Virus record (IMG/VR): IMGVR_UViG_3300019487_000001
Coordinates: 64,001 to 128,000 of that record
Direction: 5' to 3' (one strand)
Origin: a virus
DNA length: 64,000 bases
Shown in pieces: positions 14,402-24,216 of the stretch. The notes under the pieces are model-generated. The model was given only the letters and a program-made list of their open reading frames with translations. It ran no database searches and was not told the origin of the DNA. A program made the position numbers and the translations under genes. Within the stretch, counting starts at the first letter, position 1, and every line of letters starts with the position of its first letter.

Positions 14402-16726
14402 ATGGCGAGTGAAGATAAATTTAGAACCGAGAACATTTCGCTTGACGACCGTCAAGTTTTGGATGCGATTGCGGGTTTAAAGTTCGAGCCTCTTAAGACA
14501 CCTCTGAGTAAACGGAGGGCTAGTACGCAGGCTTCTCCCGAAGAAGTTAATTCTCCGGCTAAGCGTGTTGAGACTATCATAGCCAAGTATGAAAATATAA
14601 TTGAGTTGGCCGATGAGTTGCAGGTTCTGGTTGACGAGAGAAGTAAGAATATTATAGTTCCCTATCGTGGTGTGAGTGTTGGAAATCAATACGGTGGGGA
14701 TCGCGAGAACTTGCCAATTACCAATGCCGTGCGACGCGTTTTTGGCAAGGATACCCCAGTTATTACTTACGAAATGTACAAGGAAGCTATCGAGTGTCAG
14801 GCCGAGATTGCTCGAGAGCAGAATGTTGCAGAAGTTGGTTTGGATGCGATTATTAATGGAAACGCCGGAAGTGTTTTAACCAGGCCTTCAGCGGATCATT
14901 CGGGCGATAGTTTAATCCAAAGCTTGGTGACTGCATTTACAGCGTTCCCAATTGCCATCTTTACGACTTGGGCTACGGAAAATACATACAATCTTTTGGT
15001 GCCCTTGATTTCAAAAGATTTCAGAGCTCTTAAAGATGAGAAGATGGCACATGAGCAGCTACAGGTTACTGGTGCTATTGGTGCTTTTAAGGTTACGGAC
15101 CCTGGCAGTGATAAGATTACGATTGGTGCCGAGGCTCTTTCTGCAAAGTCCAAGGCTGCGCAGTTAATAGGTTCTGCTGCTATCAGTGCCGCAGCGGCGC
15201 TGGCCGGTGGTTTATTGGGTGGTGCGGCTCAACAGGCAGTACAAAGCGGTGCCTCTGGATCGAACCAGCAGATACCAGCTAAATCTGGCCAAGCAGAAGA
15301 TGCTAAGCCCAGAGAGAAGAACCCACTGCACCAGGCTGACTGTAATGCGATATCGCAGACATACGAACGTGGCGTACATAGATTGACAGAAGAGAATGCA
15401 GTTTACCCAACGTTCACAAAAGATTTGACCCGTATAAAGATGTTTTCTACTTCTACGGTTGGAGCTCTTAAGCATTATCAGTTGCCACCGGGAACGGATT
15501 TGACGGATAAAACTAGCTTAAATTTTAATGGTTCACAGGTTAATATTACTGAGCCGAATTCCCTAGGTGACAAAATCAAGAATGGATTTGAGGATTGTAT
15601 TCCCTGCGCCGATCGAATTAAGGCGCTACTTGATTTGAATCCGTTGGAAGATTTTTTGAATGTTCTTGAGCAGGACATTAACAATAAGCTTGCTAGTCTC
15701 TTGAGTATATTCGATTTGTTTAACAACACTGATATATTCAATGACATATGTGCGCTTGTTAATCTTTTGTCCTTCCAGTGTGTTCCTGACCTAGTTGCGA
15801 TATTGGCAGCTCTAAAGGCCCTGCTGTGTAAATTTGCCGTGAATCTAGATGATATCGACGGTTTTATCACGGCCCTTCTGTCAATGTTTTTAGCGCCCAT
15901 GTTCTCTGGTTTGATGGCTTTGATTGACCAGTATGTCCAGCTAATTATGGATCCTCTCGATTGTATTATTAACAACAGTATTTTGCAGATGTCCAAGCTG
16001 AATGTGAATGGTGTACTAGATAACGAAATTAGATCTCTGGAAAACTTACAGTTTACTACCAGGGAAATTGTTACAGGCAAGGCTCAGCTGGCTAAAGATG
16101 CCGTACGTAAGGTTAATACGGAGATTAACGAGGTCCAGTCGACTTTTCAGCAAGAGGTTGAACAAGGGGTTCGTAGCTCTCTAGGTTATCTCAATGAGTA
16201 CATGATTAAGGCGCGGTCTCTTGCTAGGGCTAAGTTGAATGATTTGAATTCTGAGCTTGGTGCTTTTCTGGCTAGTGAAAGCAATGATTTAGACAACAAG
16301 GTTACCAACGCAGAACACTTTTTGCGTGTTACCCGTTTGATAGGTTTTGTAACAGCTCTTATCCAGGCAAACTCGCTGGGCGAGCTGTGTCGTAAGGGTG
16401 GTACTCCGGATTTGGCTCTTGATGAACTCGAGGTATTTATAAAGAATCGTATTAGTTCTATTACCCCGGTTCAGATTGATATATTACCAGATAATACAGT
16501 TGTGATTCGACCTACGGCGATTACTTCTGAGATACCTAATCTTTTGAATTTGAGATCTCAATCGGATAACCTTGCATCATTTAATCCGACACCGATAGAG
16601 AATCTACAGACGAATATTGTTGAAGAGATGAAGACCGTACTACCCCTGGGTAAGTGCTTGTTTACTGGTGGGGCTGATGACTTGAAGACAACTGAAGCTA
16701 TAATCGCACGATTGGAGACGCTATAG
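14402..16726 (+). CDS. large virion protein of unknown function
   Basis: The 774-residue protein sits directly before the portal gene. The first 170 residues are charged. An Ala/Gly-rich hydrophobic run with a GGLLGG element occupies about 255-290. A long Leu/Ile-rich helical section with scattered cysteines lies at about 395-540, and a charged coiled-coil region at about 545-650. This mix of membrane-like and coiled-coil parts resembles internal or neck proteins ejected with DNA, but no family is recognised. Confidence 0.55.
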   Translation: MASEDKFRTENISLDDRQVLDAIAGLKFEPLKTPLSKRRASTQASPEEVNSPAKRVETIIAKYENIIELADELQVLVDERSKNIIVPYRGVSVGNQYGGDRENLPITNAVRRVFGKDTPVITYEMYKEAIECQAEIAREQNVAEVGLDAIINGNAGSVLTRPSADHSGDSLIQSLVTAFTAFPIAIFTTWATENTYNLLVPLISKDFRALKDEKMAHEQLQVTGAIGAFKVTDPGSDKITIGAEALSAKSKAAQLIGSAAISAAAALAGGLLGGAAQQAVQSGASGSNQQIPAKSGQAEDAKPREKNPLHQADCNAISQTYERGVHRLTEENAVYPTFTKDLTRIKMFSTSTVGALKHYQLPPGTDLTDKTSLNFNGSQVNITEPNSLGDKIKNGFEDCIPCADRIKALLDLNPLEDFLNVLEQDINNKLASLLSIFDLFNNTDIFNDICALVNLLSFQCVPDLVAILAALKALLCKFAVNLDDIDGFITALLSMFLAPMFSGLMALIDQYVQLIMDPLDCIINNSILQMSKLNVNGVLDNEIRSLENLQFTTREIVTGKAQLAKDAVRKVNTEINEVQSTFQQEVEQGVRSSLGYLNEYMIKARSLARAKLNDLNSELGAFLASESNDLDNKVTNAEHFLRVTRLIGFVTALIQANSLGELCRKGGTPDLALDELEVFIKNRISSITPVQIDILPDNTVVIRPTAITSEIPNLLNLRSQSDNLASFNPTPIENLQTNIVEEMKTVLPLGKCLFTGGADDLKTTEAIIARLETL

Positions 16727-16727
16727 A

Positions 16728-19082
16728 ATGCCATTGGAATTTCAAGACGGTATGAGTGCTGTATCAACGGGTAGGTTGTTTAACCCGAGCAATCTGCCGG
16801 TAAAATACAACTCTGAGGATAAGTTCGTTATCAGGGCACAGGCCATTCTTGAACCTGAGCAAGTTAAGCAGGTTCGTGGTACGGGCTTACCAAAAACTCG
16901 CCCATTACATCAGATAGAGCGTATTAAATCTAACACTCTTGCTTATAAAAGTAATCATGTACGCGATAATTTTCAACAGCCTGAGTATGATTTTGTAGAA
17001 ATCGGAAGAGCCGAAGATACCGATGGATATATCAGTCGGTCCTTCACAATTAAATCTGGCCTTATGTTTAAAGAAGGTTGGGAGTTATTTGGTCGTAACC
17101 CGAATACGGTAAAGTATATAAAGACTCGGATGCGACAGATCGAGGTTGCAACTAAACAGTCGTTTGATGAGTTGTTAAAACGTACTGGTACTGATTTAAT
17201 AAAGTATTCAAACTCATTTTGGCTCAAGGTTCGCAATGAAGATGCTAGCGGTGGACAGACTAGAACAACTGCAGAAGGCAAGAAGCTTAAACCTATTGCC
17301 GGTTATTTTATTGCTGCGCCTGAGAGTATCGAAATCAAAACAGATGATTTTGGAAATGTTTTACGTTATAGGCAGCGTTTACCATATCAACAGCTATACA
17401 AGGAGTACCGCCCAGAAGATGTTGTACATTTTCATTACAACCGTAAGAATGGGTTTTTGGTTGGCACACCAGGTGTTATTCCGGTACTTGATGATGTTCG
17501 TGCCCTCAGGCGAATCGAAGAGAATGTGGAAATGTTGGTATATCAACATCTCTTCCCTTTATTCCATTATCAAGTGGGTACACCAGAAAGTCCTGCGCTC
17601 ACCTTCCCGGACGGCTCATCTGAAATAGATATAGCTAGATCTCAAATTGCGTCTATGCCGAGCGAGGGTGGTATTGTTACTCCGGAGCGGCACAAGATCG
17701 AAATGATTGGTGCCGAGGGTCGTGCTCTGCGTGCTGAGTCTTACCTGAAACACTTTAAGCAAAGAGTCTTTGCTGGCCTGGGTGTCGGGTCGGTAGATTT
17801 TGGTGAAGGTGAGACTGCCAATCGATCTACCAGTGACAATATGTCTAGGTCTTTGGTAGATAGTGTAAAAGATTATCAGAGAACCCTAGAGAACCTTATT
17901 GAGACTGAGCTTCTTACGGAGCTTATGCTAGAGAGCACTTTTAATTTAGATCTTATACAAGATGATGAAAACAAAGTAGAATTTCGGTTTAAAGAAATAG
18001 ATATTGAGTCTCAGATTAAGGTAGAAACTCATGCTACCGATATGTATGCCAAGAATGTTATTACCGAGTCCGAAGCGCGTCGTAAAATGGGCAGAGAACC
18101 ATTATCCGAGGAAGAACGCAAGGATACGTTCTGGGAACATGTAGAGAAGCCTAAGGCTCTTATTCTTGCTAGTTCAGGTGGCGATCCTAGTAGCTTGGGT
18201 GCCATGGAAATAGCCGAGAACCCCGCTTTTACAGTAGAGGAACCAGAGCGAGCTAAGGCCACTGGAGAATTACAGAAACGACAGTTAGCTCTTAAGAAAG
18301 CTGGTTCAGCGGGTAAGACATCTTCTGGCAGCAAAGCGATAGCTTCAAGAAACCGTCCGAGTAACCAACATGGTCGGCGATCTAGCCCCCGTAGAGCGCC
18401 AAGTCGGAACTCTACAGAATCGAGCCAAATTTTTGATACTACTGAGGAAAGAGCTCTATTTTTACTTGACAATGAGGTCAAGTCTCAGTACAATGAGATC
18501 CGGTCTCATCTCGTAGCTCGTATCAAGACAGAGAAGCGCTTTGATTTTGATATGGCGCAAGCCTTAATACAGACCACCAAGGCTCGTATGATTTCTGTTC
18601 TTAAGGCCTATTCCAAGGCTGAATTCCTCAATGGGTTTAATAGTGTTTATGGAGACCCCTCGCGTTTACGCGTGAGCAAGGCCTCCCAGGATCTAGATTT
18701 TCGCGTAGAGCGCTTTGTCGGACGCCTAATGGAACAGATTATTAAACAGTTACGTCGGGATATTAAAGAAGATGGTTCAGATCTTCCGACTAAGCTTGCA
18801 GGTGTTTTTGATGCTTTGGAATTCCGAACGGATTTTATTCATCGTTCTGAATTAACAAAAGCAAAAAATTATGGCTTGGCTCTGGCTTATAAGTCACTTG
18901 GTCACAAGACGGCTTATATTATGGCAGTAGGTGGATGTAACGATTGTCGCAAGAAACATAATGCAGCAATCAGTCTAGCCGGTGTTACGTTGGACGATGT
19001 TCCTGCGTTGCACCCGAACTGTCAATGTACTTTAGCCATAGAACAAACTGAGCTAAACGAGGAGAGCGAAGAGCATGTCTAA
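16728..19082 (+). CDS. portal protein fused to a MuF-like head morphogenesis domain
   Basis: The first 490 or so of 784 residues form the portal, the ring at the special head vertex through which DNA passes. The sequence shows the usual beta wing and long helical stem. A low-complexity Ser/Arg/Lys linker (about 520-570) joins it to a C-terminal domain of the Mu gpF (SPP1 gp7) type. That domain ends in a metal-site-like pattern: G-G-C-x-x-C-x-x-x-H, then H-P-N-C-x-C. In most phages these are two genes; here they are one chain. It overlaps the protease gene by 8 bases. Confidence 0.88.
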   Translation: MPLEFQDGMSAVSTGRLFNPSNLPVKYNSEDKFVIRAQAILEPEQVKQVRGTGLPKTRPLHQIERIKSNTLAYKSNHVRDNFQQPEYDFVEIGRAEDTDGYISRSFTIKSGLMFKEGWELFGRNPNTVKYIKTRMRQIEVATKQSFDELLKRTGTDLIKYSNSFWLKVRNEDASGGQTRTTAEGKKLKPIAGYFIAAPESIEIKTDDFGNVLRYRQRLPYQQLYKEYRPEDVVHFHYNRKNGFLVGTPGVIPVLDDVRALRRIEENVEMLVYQHLFPLFHYQVGTPESPALTFPDGSSEIDIARSQIASMPSEGGIVTPERHKIEMIGAEGRALRAESYLKHFKQRVFAGLGVGSVDFGEGETANRSTSDNMSRSLVDSVKDYQRTLENLIETELLTELMLESTFNLDLIQDDENKVEFRFKEIDIESQIKVETHATDMYAKNVITESEARRKMGREPLSEEERKDTFWEHVEKPKALILASSGGDPSSLGAMEIAENPAFTVEEPERAKATGELQKRQLALKKAGSAGKTSSGSKAIASRNRPSNQHGRRSSPRRAPSRNSTESSQIFDTTEERALFLLDNEVKSQYNEIRSHLVARIKTEKRFDFDMAQALIQTTKARMISVLKAYSKAEFLNGFNSVYGDPSRLRVSKASQDLDFRVERFVGRLMEQIIKQLRRDIKEDGSDLPTKLAGVFDALEFRTDFIHRSELTKAKNYGLALAYKSLGHKTAYIMAVGGCNDCRKKHNAAISLAGVTLDDVPALHPNCQCTLAIEQTELNEESEEHV

Positions 19083-21585
19083 ATATAAGATTGTAGTTCG
19101 GGATACTATAGAACTCCAACCGGCACAGGTAGCTGACCAGAACAAGGTTATGTTGAAAGATTTCGACTTGAGTAATCAAAGTCTGGTTATCAAGGTCGCT
19201 GCAACCCATGCTGGTCGAGTGACAAAGAATAACGGTTTCTACTTGCCCGATAAGATGCAGAAGGGTGTAGAGACTTTTACCAAGGATTTCCAGAAGCCAG
19301 TTCTTACTCATCATGATGATCGCCAAGATCCGATTGGTCGAGTTGTAGCTGCGCGATATGTTGATACCTCGGACAAGGCCAAACAAATTCTGTTGAAGCA
19401 AGACACTAGGGGCGATCTCTTGAAGCGCTTCCTAGCTCTGAATGACAGCAAAGTTCCCTTTATTAAGAAGGTAGATATCTTACAGGATTATGGTAAGGTC
19501 TCAGCGCTATTAGACAATGAAGCTTACGAGGGTTTGGGTTATGCAGAAGTGACAGCTCGAATCTCGGATCCAGAGGCTATTAAAAAAGTTCGTGATGGCC
19601 GTTATCTCACAGTTTCCATTGGGGCTAGTTCTGATCGTGCCGTTTGCAGCGTTTGTTCTCAGGACTGGAGCGAAGAAGGACGCTGTTCTCATGCTCCTGG
19701 CGCTCACTATAAAAAGAATGACGAAGGCGAATGGATGGAAGACGAAAGCAAAACTCCATCTGTTGGTCGCGTTAAGTGTTTTTTGGTATACGGCGAATTA
19801 TTCTATGATGAATTTTCGTTTATTAACCGTCCCGCCGATACTATTGCTAAGGTTATTGAGATCCAAAATGATGCCGGTGCTATTGATAGCATCGCGTTTG
19901 ATAAAGAAGATTTTGAAAAAGTCGTTGCGGATTATTTTGTTTCGAACCTAAAATCGCAGACAATGATCAATTTGTCTGATTCCACGCAAACCAATTTGTT
20001 AGATACGATGAAAGAGGAGGAAACCATGACAGACAAAGTCAAGGAAGAAGAGCAACCTTCTGCCGAAGGTGCTCAGAACTCTGATAAATCTGAGAAAGGA
20101 TTAATTGATCAGTTCGTTGATGGGTCTTTGAAAATTGATTCCGTTAAAGAACGTCAATTAGTTGTTTCATGGCACGATTCCTTGCACTATCAGTTTGACC
20201 CGTATAATGGTATGGAAAGCAAGTTAGCGAGTGAAGTTGCAAATCGGATGTCAACAGCCGACAAGGAGCTTCATGCCAAGTTACACAAGCTTGCCATCGA
20301 TGATGGGTTCAGGGAAGATTTCCGTAATGGCCCACTTGATTCTACCCTGGAGCTGTTTGGTGTTAAAGATCCTGAGCAACCTGGTGAGTATTCTGAAGAG
20401 GATGCTACGAAGGAAAAGGATCCAAAGGAAGCTGACGTTAAGGATGAAACTGTAGAGGGTTCAGAGGCATCTGAATCTACCACGCCTGCGGTCGAACCCG
20501 AAGCTCAGCCAACGGGCGATACTCAGTTTGATTTTGAAACATTTGACCTCGACAAACTGAGTGACAAAGATTTCGCCGAGAAAAATAGAGACGTGCTCTA
20601 TGATCTCATGATCGCTGAAATGGAAAGCGCTGTTAAAGATGGTGCCGTTTGGCATCGTCGCAATGGCGAACAGTTCAGTGTCGAGGATGCTAAGTTAAGC
20701 ACAGCACAGAGGAAGAAGTTAGGTTCTAGCACTTTCTGCGGTCCCAATCGTTCTTTCCCTGTACCCGACTGTGCCCACGTGACTGCGGCTCGTAGACTGA
20801 TTGGCCGGTTCAAAGCTGGCGAGTCAACTAAAGCCAAGGTTCTTTCTTGCGTAAATCGCAAGGCTAGAGCCTTGGGCTGTGACGCATCTACGTCGCGTGA
20901 TGCTTATTCGGAGGAGAAGATCGAATCCCTATCCGATAAACAACTTGAGCAGCTTTATAGACAAATCGACACGGAGCTTGTGAAGCGAGATATTTGCCCG
21001 CTTGCCCCGGAGCTCGAAGAGAATACGAAGTTGCATAAACAGGTTGAAGAGTTGGAAGATCGAATCGATGCTCTTAAGAAAGAATTAGAGTTGGCCTGGC
21101 GCGATGCCGAAGAGGCTCAGTCAAGGTCAGCCGAGATTTTACAAGAACGTCATCGTTCTAAGGCTGTTCAGTTAGTCGACTTTAAATTGTTGGCTGGCGA
21201 GACAGTGGAGGACTACGAGCAGGCTGTTTCGGTTGAGACCGAAAAGTCCAGCGAAGTCCTAGACAGTTTGGTCAAAGAGTACCGTGATAAGACAGATCTG
21301 AGCAAGATTTCAGCTAAGCTGAATGATGGAACTGCGCGTATCCCCAAGGGTGTTGTGCAAGATCCTACTACTAGCACAGAGGACGTTGAGTCTGGTACCG
21401 AATCTTCTGAAAAGGCGAAGGCACAAAAAGAGGCTGACGCCCGAGAAGTGTATGTACGTTTTAAGCAACTGTCTCTTAAGAGTCTGAATGGCGCTAGGCG
21501 CTTTTATCAGACTATGGAATCTAGAGGATTTATCACTCAGGACTTGTTTAACAAGTTCGAGCAAGAAACTAATAAAATAAAGTAA
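19075..21585 (+). CDS. prohead protease with scaffold domain
   Basis: The 836-residue protein begins with a prohead-protease domain (about 1-260). H79/H80 in T-H-H-D-D-x-x-D-P-I-G and S181 in Y-L-T-V-S-I-G are candidate catalytic residues. A zinc knuckle C191-x2-C194...C204-x-H206 with H211 follows the Ser. Residues about 520-610 resemble a domain seen in phage head proteins (F-x-x-P-N-x-x-x-P-V-P-D, then an Ala/Arg-rich helix). The rest is acidic and coiled coil (about 650-740), as in scaffolds. The protease matures the capsid and removes the scaffold. A strong internal start at 20026 likely makes the scaffold alone. Confidence 0.85.
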   Translation: MSKYKIVVRDTIELQPAQVADQNKVMLKDFDLSNQSLVIKVAATHAGRVTKNNGFYLPDKMQKGVETFTKDFQKPVLTHHDDRQDPIGRVVAARYVDTSDKAKQILLKQDTRGDLLKRFLALNDSKVPFIKKVDILQDYGKVSALLDNEAYEGLGYAEVTARISDPEAIKKVRDGRYLTVSIGASSDRAVCSVCSQDWSEEGRCSHAPGAHYKKNDEGEWMEDESKTPSVGRVKCFLVYGELFYDEFSFINRPADTIAKVIEIQNDAGAIDSIAFDKEDFEKVVADYFVSNLKSQTMINLSDSTQTNLLDTMKEEETMTDKVKEEEQPSAEGAQNSDKSEKGLIDQFVDGSLKIDSVKERQLVVSWHDSLHYQFDPYNGMESKLASEVANRMSTADKELHAKLHKLAIDDGFREDFRNGPLDSTLELFGVKDPEQPGEYSEEDATKEKDPKEADVKDETVEGSEASESTTPAVEPEAQPTGDTQFDFETFDLDKLSDKDFAEKNRDVLYDLMIAEMESAVKDGAVWHRRNGEQFSVEDAKLSTAQRKKLGSSTFCGPNRSFPVPDCAHVTAARRLIGRFKAGESTKAKVLSCVNRKARALGCDASTSRDAYSEEKIESLSDKQLEQLYRQIDTELVKRDICPLAPELEENTKLHKQVEELEDRIDALKKELELAWRDAEEAQSRSAEILQERHRSKAVQLVDFKLLAGETVEDYEQAVSVETEKSSEVLDSLVKEYRDKTDLSKISAKLNDGTARIPKGVVQDPTTSTEDVESGTESSEKAKAQKEADAREVYVRFKQLSLKSLNGARRFYQTMESRGFITQDLFNKFEQETNKIK
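20015..20028 (+). promoter_or_regulatory. internal ribosome-binding site and start for the scaffold
   Basis: A perfect AGGAGG with 5-base spacing to ATG inside an open coding frame. The run encodes Lys/Glu residues, so coincidence is possible, but position at the domain border supports use. Confidence 0.6.
20026..21585 (+). CDS. scaffolding protein from an internal start (nested in the protease gene)
   Basis: AGGAGG at 20015-20020 lies 5 bases before an in-frame ATG at 20026 (codon 318 of the protease gene). This is as good a ribosome-binding site as that of any separate gene here. Translation from it would give a 519-residue acidic, coiled-coil protein without the protease domain. This copies the arrangement of lambda C/Nu3, where the scaffold is made in excess from an internal start. 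Confidence 0.65.
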   Translation: MTDKVKEEEQPSAEGAQNSDKSEKGLIDQFVDGSLKIDSVKERQLVVSWHDSLHYQFDPYNGMESKLASEVANRMSTADKELHAKLHKLAIDDGFREDFRNGPLDSTLELFGVKDPEQPGEYSEEDATKEKDPKEADVKDETVEGSEASESTTPAVEPEAQPTGDTQFDFETFDLDKLSDKDFAEKNRDVLYDLMIAEMESAVKDGAVWHRRNGEQFSVEDAKLSTAQRKKLGSSTFCGPNRSFPVPDCAHVTAARRLIGRFKAGESTKAKVLSCVNRKARALGCDASTSRDAYSEEKIESLSDKQLEQLYRQIDTELVKRDICPLAPELEENTKLHKQVEELEDRIDALKKELELAWRDAEEAQSRSAEILQERHRSKAVQLVDFKLLAGETVEDYEQAVSVETEKSSEVLDSLVKEYRDKTDLSKISAKLNDGTARIPKGVVQDPTTSTEDVESGTESSEKAKAQKEADAREVYVRFKQLSLKSLNGARRFYQTMESRGFITQDLFNKFEQETNKIK

Positions 21586-21599
21586 GGAGGAGTTAATCA

Positions 21600-22841
21600 A
21601 TGGCTATTGAACAATATACTGCCAAGCATCGTAAGTGGGATCACGTCGGTAACCTGACTCCGAACATTGAAGTGTCGGAATCAGTCCGAACTGGCAACGA
21701 GTATATTCCTGCACCGTGGCTTCCTGTTCAGCGTTTCGACAAGCATTTCGAAGATTATTATGTCGTTTCTGCCGGGAAAGCGGTTGGTTTTACTCGGGAT
21801 TCTAATGGATTCGTAGTTCCTGCGGGCCTCGCGCTTGCGTGGGCTGCTGCTGGATCTGGCGGTACTACTGTGTTTTCCTATTCCGATCGAGATCTTGAAG
21901 AGCGTGTTATGGACATCAGAACCGGCCAAGCTTTGGCTGTCGGCTATACTGCCGCTGTAACTCGTGATCAGATTGAGACCGCGATTTTGGGAACCACGGC
22001 TGGTCCGTCTGCTACGAATAATCCGTTCTCTCCCCCCGCCGGTATTGCCCCTTACAATTACATCAAGCACCCCGGTGGTGATCGTCTGCAGAATCCTGCA
22101 GACCTCGAGTTTCATAATTACCGTCCCCAAGCGACTGTGGCGATTCTTCACGATCGTCATATCGAGCTTCCGTTGGTTCCGGCCCAGACTGCTACGGAGT
22201 CTTTAACGACTTCGGCGCAATGGACTTCAGCAGGTGGCGACGTTTATTACCGCCCGTTTACCAACCAGCCGATCGCTAAGCCTACGAGATTTTTGCCCTA
22301 CGTGTTCTCTAACACGACCGTGTTCAAACTTGAACAAGATCTACAGGGTGATCTTCAGGCTAATGGTGATTATTTCGTGGATACGACCACTGGTCGTCTC
22401 TATCTATTTAATGACACCATCGATCCTACTGCGAGTGCCGCGACCTTGGGCACTGTGACCTATTACAACTACGCTTCAGCTCCGGCTTCTGTCGGAACTT
22501 TTGCAGCGTGTGTTGGTAATCTGCGTCCCGGTGACTATCTCAAGTGTGACGCGAATTCTAACCTCGCCAAGTGGATCAAGGGTACTGATGCTCCAGAAGA
22601 AATTCTGGCTCAGGTACTTGCCTTCCAATACTTCCCTCGCGGAGGTCTTGATAAGGTGCGAACCGCGTTCGATTTAGGCCGTCTCCATAACGCTTTCCCG
22701 TGGCCATCCTCGGGTCCAGGCGATTTTGATAAAGACGGTAAGCGCGATGCAATGCCCGGTTCTGCGTCAGAGGGTCTTCCCGCCAACGTCACGTACGCTG
22801 GTGCGGCCAACATCTCTGTTCGCATTAACTTGATGAAGTAA
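21600..22841 (+). CDS. abundant head protein (candidate decoration/accessory capsid protein)
   Basis: The 413-residue protein follows the protease after AAGGAGG and precedes the major capsid gene. Like that gene it favours C-ending codons and is more GC-rich than its neighbours, a sign of high expression. It is beta-rich with Gly/Pro/Ala loops and no enzyme motif. A second strongly expressed head gene in this place is most likely a decoration or minor capsid protein. A family match was not recognised. Confidence 0.6.
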   Translation: MAIEQYTAKHRKWDHVGNLTPNIEVSESVRTGNEYIPAPWLPVQRFDKHFEDYYVVSAGKAVGFTRDSNGFVVPAGLALAWAAAGSGGTTVFSYSDRDLEERVMDIRTGQALAVGYTAAVTRDQIETAILGTTAGPSATNNPFSPPAGIAPYNYIKHPGGDRLQNPADLEFHNYRPQATVAILHDRHIELPLVPAQTATESLTTSAQWTSAGGDVYYRPFTNQPIAKPTRFLPYVFSNTTVFKLEQDLQGDLQANGDYFVDTTTGRLYLFNDTIDPTASAATLGTVTYYNYASAPASVGTFAACVGNLRPGDYLKCDANSNLAKWIKGTDAPEEILAQVLAFQYFPRGGLDKVRTAFDLGRLHNAFPWPSSGPGDFDKDGKRDAMPGSASEGLPANVTYAGAANISVRINLMK

Positions 22842-22891
22842 TAAAGAATTACTTCCTATAATAAAAACAAAGTAAGGAGGACAGAGTAACA

Positions 22892-24187
22892 ATGTCTAAG
22901 GAAATTAAAGAAGACACTAAAGTCCAGGACGATCAGACCAATGCTAAAGCGGATTATCGCCTTCGCCTTGCCGATATGGAATCGATTTGGCGCAATAACG
23001 GACGTGACCTCAATGGCAATCAGCACAAGATTCAAGATGCGTTGTCAACGAGTGATGCCCCGTTGCTGCTCCCCAAAGTTATTTCCAACATCGTCAAAGA
23101 AGAGCAAGAACCCCTTCTGGTTGGTACGTCGTTGCTGCAGAGAATTAATTACTCTGCTGGACGATCGATCACTTTCCCAGCCGTAGGCGGACTCGTCGCT
23201 GAAGACATCCCCGAAGGCGGAGAATACCCGGAACGTACGCTGAACATGGGCGGAGCTAGCGTGACTGCAACTATCGGTAAAACCGGTATCGCGGTCGCCG
23301 TCACTGACGAAATGCTTCGATATTCTCAGTTCGACGTCATCGGTATGCACTTGCGTGCCGCTGGCCGTGCATTAGCGCGACATAAAGAAGAGAAGATCTT
23401 CAACTATATCCGCTCGATGGGCGTTCCTGTTTTTGACAATCGTAACCCCACTCAGTCTTTACATGGTGTTACGCACGGTCGTAATGAGCAAGGTGCTGCA
23501 AACGGCTCCTTGATTATGGACGATCTTTTTGATGCATACGGTCATATTCTTACCCAAGGCTTCATTCCGAACACGCTTCTTATGCACCCTCTCACGTTCA
23601 TTTCTTTCGTGAAGGATCCTACGATGCGTGCATTCATGCTCGCTTCAGGTGGTGGCACTTTCTTCGCCAGCTGGACGGGTAATGCAGCCACTCGGGCTCC
23701 CTGGGATAATTCGAACCAGAACAAGTTGGGCTATAGCTCGGGCCAGAAGCTCGTATCGCCTAATAGCCAAGGCGGCAACCCCTCGGGTTCCGTTCTCTCG
23801 GCTCTGGAAGAGTATTCTCAGACGATGACCAGTGCACCTCAGCTTCCGAGTTATTTCAATCTGCCCCTGCGCATCATTGTTTCCCCGTACGTGAAGTACA
23901 ATCCCCGCACGAAGCTCACCGATGTTACGTTGTTTGATTCTTCGGAACTCGGCGCTTTGATCGTGGATGAAGACGTCACCACGGAAGAGTTTGATGATCC
24001 GACGGCGGATATTCGCAAGATCAAATTGCGTGAACGTTATGGTATTGGTATTTTCAATGAAGGTAATGCGATTGCTGTTCTGCGCAACATCAAGGTTGTG
24101 CCGAATGAGATCGTAACGCCTGCTCAGACCCAGATTCAAGTATCTGGCTCGATTGGACCTATCGATCCTGCGACTCCCGTAGTTTAA
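22892..24187 (+). CDS. major capsid protein (HK97-type fold)
   Basis: The 431-residue protein has the position, length and pattern of an HK97-fold capsid protein. A charged N-terminal arm (1-55) is followed by a region of the E-loop type with E-D-I-P-E-G-G-E-Y (about 103-111). Next come long A-domain helices with a repeated R-A-x-x-R-A-L-A-R pattern, and C-terminal beta strands (R-E-R-Y-G-I-G-I-F). AAGGAGG lies about 10 bases before ATG. Codon use is strongly biased to C-ending codons, as expected for the most abundant virion protein. A strong hairpin follows the stop. Confidence 0.85.
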   Translation: MSKEIKEDTKVQDDQTNAKADYRLRLADMESIWRNNGRDLNGNQHKIQDALSTSDAPLLLPKVISNIVKEEQEPLLVGTSLLQRINYSAGRSITFPAVGGLVAEDIPEGGEYPERTLNMGGASVTATIGKTGIAVAVTDEMLRYSQFDVIGMHLRAAGRALARHKEEKIFNYIRSMGVPVFDNRNPTQSLHGVTHGRNEQGAANGSLIMDDLFDAYGHILTQGFIPNTLLMHPLTFISFVKDPTMRAFMLASGGGTFFASWTGNAATRAPWDNSNQNKLGYSSGQKLVSPNSQGGNPSGSVLSALEEYSQTMTSAPQLPSYFNLPLRIIVSPYVKYNPRTKLTDVTLFDSSELGALIVDEDVTTEEFDDPTADIRKIKLRERYGIGIFNEGNAIAVLRNIKVVPNEIVTPAQTQIQVSGSIGPIDPATPVV

Positions 24188-24216
24188 TCTGATTTAGGCT
24201 ACACGTTATTACACAG

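Noticed and set aside
15478-16080. Long minus-strand frame (200 codons) within the 774-residue gene
   Set aside because: Fully inside a better + strand gene, Ser/Arg/Leu-rich as shadows are, with no ribosome-binding site or domain.
18029-18481. Minus-strand frame inside the portal-MuF linker
   Set aside because: Caused by the low-complexity linker. No independent support.
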